DNA of 64,000 nt from JAFGBI01 sp964454025 (lineage in GTDB: Bacteria > Myxococcota_A > Polyangia > Polyangiales > Polyangiaceae): the NCBI GenBank assembly GCA_964454025.1, contig CAYVRP010000005.1, positions 62,001-126,000 on the forward strand, written 5' to 3'. A program made the position numbers and the translations under genes. A model generated the notes under the pieces. It did no database searches. It worked only from the letters and a program-made list of their open reading frames with translations, and was not told the origin of the DNA. Of this stretch, positions 61,751-64,000 are shown piece after piece (position 1 is the stretch's first letter; every line of letters begins with the position of its first letter).

Positions 61751-63388
61751 GTGAAGGGTCGCGTCGCACCCTCGAGCGCCCCCGGTGGGGTTCTCCGGGC
61801 CTGCCTGCTCCTCGGACTGGCGAGCGCGGGCTGCGCGCGCTCGCAGGACGTGGCCGCGACCCGGCTCGCGGCGACGGCCAGCGCCGAGAGCCGCCCCACC
61901 GGCAGCGCGTCGGCCTCGCTGCCGCCACCCCCGCCGGCGCCCGCCGTGCACCTGGACGGGACCTCCACCGCGCTCGCCGCGACGCTCCCGGGCTCGCCCC
62001 GGATCTGGGCCCGCGCGATGCGCGCGCCCATCCGAGAGCGGCCGGTGAAGGGCGCGCCCCGGCTCGGCTATCTTCGCCTCGGCGGGTCCGCGCCGCTCCG
62101 CGCGGCGGCGCCGCAGGGGGCCGACGGGTGTCCCGGAGGCTGGTACGCCATCGAGCCGCGGGGCTCCGTCTGCGTGGGTCAGCGGGCGACGCTCGACGCG
62201 AACGATCCAGCCGTGCGAGCGGCGGCGGAGCACCCGCCGGATCCCACCCGGAAGCTGCCCTACCTGTACGGCACGGTGCGCCGGCCCGGCCCCATCTACC
62301 AACGGCTCCCCACCGCGGAGCAGCTCGCCGCGGCGGAGCCCGACATCGCCGAGCGCATGGAGCGGTGGCTCTCGACCACCGGCGAAGAGGGGGCGAGCTA
62401 CGCGCAGCACGTCTGGCTCGGCGCGCCGGGCGTGCCGCCCGATCCGCGGCGGGCCTGGGAGCTGCGCAGCAGCGACCCGCTACCAGAGCTCGTTCGGGCG
62501 GGGAAGAACCTGCCCAATCCATACCGCGCGGCGCGCGGGGACGCCCTCGTCGTGGACCGGATGAAGCCGCGCGCCGGCTACTCCTTCCTCCAGACCTTCC
62601 TCTTCGAGGGGCGCCGCTACGGCGTCACGACCGATCTGCGGTTGATGCCCACCGATCGACTGCGCCCGATCCAGGGCTCCGATCACCACGGCGTGCGGAT
62701 CGGACCCGACGGTGACATCGATTTCCCCTTCGCCCTCATCCGTCGCCAGGACGCGCGCTACTGGGTGTACGAGCGGGGACGTGACCGCCTCGTCGACGGC
62801 GGCCCGGCCCCGTACTTCACGGCGGTCAAGCTCACCGGGAAGAAGCAGGTGTTCCGGGGCAAGCTGCACTACCAGACCGCGGATGGCCGGTACGTGAGCG
62901 ACCGGGACGCCGCGCAGGTGGAGCCCGCCCGGCGGATGCCCGCCTGGGGGAAGAACGGCGAGCGGTGGATCGACGTCAACCTGACGCAGCAGCGGCTGGT
63001 GCTCTACGAGGGCACGCGCCCCGTCTTCGCGACCCTGATCTCGAGCGGAGAGGCCGGGCTCGAGGACGCCGCGCACAGCACCGCCACCAAGCGCGGCATC
63101 TTCCGCATCCACACCAAGCACGTCTCCACCACCATGGACTCGTCGGAGGTCGGCGAGGAGTTCGAGCTCCGAGACGTCCCTTACGTGCAGTACTTCGATC
63201 AGGAGGGGTACGCGCTGCACGGGGCGTACTGGCACGACCGCTTCGGGATCCCCAAGAGCCACGGCTGCATCAACCTCACCCCCGAGGACGCTCGCCGCGT
63301 GTTCTACTTCACGGAGCCCGCGCTGCCGCTCGGCTGGCACGGCGTGCTGCTGCCGCTCAAGGGCACGGTGATCTTCATCCACGCCTGA
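61751..63388 (+). CDS. Lipoprotein L,D-transpeptidase (YkuD domain)
   Basis: This protein has 545 residues. The signal peptide GGVLRACLLLGLASAG-Cys gives a lipobox, so the protein is anchored to a membrane facing the periplasm. An Ala/Ser/Pro-rich linker and a 300-residue region without recognised domains precede the C-terminal YkuD domain (about 400-545). That domain has RWIDVNLTQQRLVLYEGTRP at its start and the active site LHGAYWHDRFG...SHGCINL with the nucleophilic Cys and both His. The enzyme forms 3-3 cross-links or attaches proteins to peptidoglycan. The GTG at 61751 gives the cleanest lipoprotein signal; GTG 61643, overlapping the permease stop, would add 36 residues before it. Confidence 0.9.
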   Translation: MKGRVAPSSAPGGVLRACLLLGLASAGCARSQDVAATRLAATASAESRPTGSASASLPPPPPAPAVHLDGTSTALAATLPGSPRIWARAMRAPIRERPVKGAPRLGYLRLGGSAPLRAAAPQGADGCPGGWYAIEPRGSVCVGQRATLDANDPAVRAAAEHPPDPTRKLPYLYGTVRRPGPIYQRLPTAEQLAAAEPDIAERMERWLSTTGEEGASYAQHVWLGAPGVPPDPRRAWELRSSDPLPELVRAGKNLPNPYRAARGDALVVDRMKPRAGYSFLQTFLFEGRRYGVTTDLRLMPTDRLRPIQGSDHHGVRIGPDGDIDFPFALIRRQDARYWVYERGRDRLVDGGPAPYFTAVKLTGKKQVFRGKLHYQTADGRYVSDRDAAQVEPARRMPAWGKNGERWIDVNLTQQRLVLYEGTRPVFATLISSGEAGLEDAAHSTATKRGIFRIHTKHVSTTMDSSEVGEEFELRDVPYVQYFDQEGYALHGAYWHDRFGIPKSHGCINLTPEDARRVFYFTEPALPLGWHGVLLPLKGTVIFIHA

Positions 63389-63422
63389 ACGAGGTCGCCG
63401 GGGCGAAGCCTTGTCACTGGCT

Positions 63423-63479
63423 GCCCCGGGCGGAAAGTTTCGACAGGAACGGCGCTGCTTGCGCTCCGCCCCGGGCGGA
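63423..63479. repeat. Two 12-base direct repeats upstream of the last gene
   Basis: GCCCCGGGCGGA occurs at 63423-63434 and again at 63468-63479, 45 bases apart, in the short gap before the gene at 63495. The second copy is part of the inverted repeat TCCGCC-N3-GGCGGA. They could be operator half-sites or the stem of a terminator for the transpeptidase gene. Confidence 0.4.
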
Positions 63480-63494
63480 CGGTTATTAGCGGCA

Positions 63495-64000
63495 ATGAGC
63501 GACGACCAGGATCAGCGGGATCGCTTCAAGTCCTCTCCGCCACCCGCGGACCTCGATCATGAGTGGGACCCGAGCTCCTCACGGTCCGACGCGGAGGAGG
63601 CAGCGGAACCCATGCTGCCGCCGCGGGCGGCGGCGGAGCAGACTGCAGGGGGGCAGCGCGCCCCATCGAGTCCTGCTCCGTCCGCGCCGGCGGGGAATGG
63701 GGCCGCGGAGCGCGATTCGACGTCGGGGCGACCCGCGGCGGTCGCCTCCAGCGGGGGCGCGCCCCGCCCAGCAAGCTCGCCGTCGACCCCGTCAGCGGGA
63801 CGCGCCCCCTCCGCGCCCCCGGCCCGGCCGTCCTGGGTGCCTGCGGTGAATCGTCCGGCGTCGATCCCGCCCGGTCGCACCCCTGCCGCGACGCCCGCAT
63901 TGGAGAAGCCGATCGCTGCCACCACCGCCCGCGCGCCTCGCGCGGAAGCGACGGCCCCGACCGCGCCGCCGGGCACGGCGCCCGTGCCCGGCCCGGTGGC
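63495..64000 (+). CDS. Pro/Ala/Ser-rich protein, 3' end cut by the window edge
   Basis: The frame is open from the ATG at 63495 to the window end (168 full codons). After an acidic, basic-mixed start (SDDQDQRDRFKSSPPPADLDHEWDP read in two parts) it is dominated by Pro, Ala, Ser and Arg, with no hydrophobic segment. Such N-terminal disordered regions in this genome precede a membrane helix or a catalytic domain, which lies beyond the window. Third positions are strongly G/C. No family can be assigned. Confidence 0.6.
   Translation, partial: MSDDQDQRDRFKSSPPPADLDHEWDPSSSRSDAEEAAEPMLPPRAAAEQTAGGQRAPSSPAPSAPAGNGAAERDSTSGRPAAVASSGGAPRPASSPSTPSAGRAPSAPPARPSWVPAVNRPASIPPGRTPAATPALEKPIAATTARAPRAEATAPTAPPGTAPVPGPV

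Overview
The window is very GC-rich DNA (roughly 70-75 percent by eye) with strong G/C preference at third codon positions, frequent GTG and TTG starts, and 1-4 base gene overlaps. Eukaryote-like Ser/Thr kinases (one with GYF-like and DUF4388 domains), a PilZ protein, Pro/Ala/Gly-rich linkers, GatCA, a MopE-like cysteine-rich remnant and FG-GAP lipoproteins together point to a deltaproteobacterium in the broad sense, most likely Myxococcota (Polyangia-like). This is inference from gene content, not a marker-gene placement. A run of 100 N inside a Gly-rich repeat shows that this is a draft or metagenomic contig.

Positions 1-25100 are mostly housekeeping and signalling: a partial trpG/pabA-type amidotransferase, a PilZ protein, a CorC-like CBS protein, an orphan FliK/SctP-like protein, an operon of epimerase, acyltransferase and truB, two Ser/Thr kinases flanking a hybrid histidine kinase and gatCA, an O-antigen ligase-like TPR protein coupled to a nucleotidyltransferase-like gene, a cysC/PAP-phosphatase pair, and rpsB-tsf.

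Positions 24171-51350 hold a large surface-polysaccharide locus. It has precursor enzymes (UDP-glucuronate decarboxylase, WbpA-like UDP-GlcNAc dehydrogenase), a Wzc-like co-polymerase with a tyrosine kinase and Tyr-rich tail, a Wzy-like polymerase, a Wzx-like flippase, five family 2/4 glycosyltransferases, two GT-C membrane glycosyltransferases, a FkbM-type methyltransferase, an AsnB-type amidotransferase, a WecA-like initiating phosphosugar transferase with an extra cytoplasmic domain, and a WcaF-like acetyltransferase. A GGDEF protein with a cyclic-nucleotide-binding domain and a REC-EAL protein bracket wzy-wzx, so c-di-GMP control of the polymer is a natural hypothesis. No outer-membrane OPX (Wza-like) gene is visible in the window. 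Several 0.5-1.1 kb stretches inside the locus contain no gene that I can recognise.

Positions 51350-60400 are disordered. They hold a frameshifted small two-gene module, a fragment of the GTPase HflX joined to a short duplicated piece of a gene 3.3 kb away, a Gly-repeat/FG-GAP lipoprotein split by the assembly gap, two large exported proteins in tandem, and a MopE-like pseudogene interrupted by three amber codons. The window ends with an SLC13/ArsB-type permease, a lipoprotein L,D-transpeptidase and the start of a Pro/Ala-rich protein cut by the window edge.
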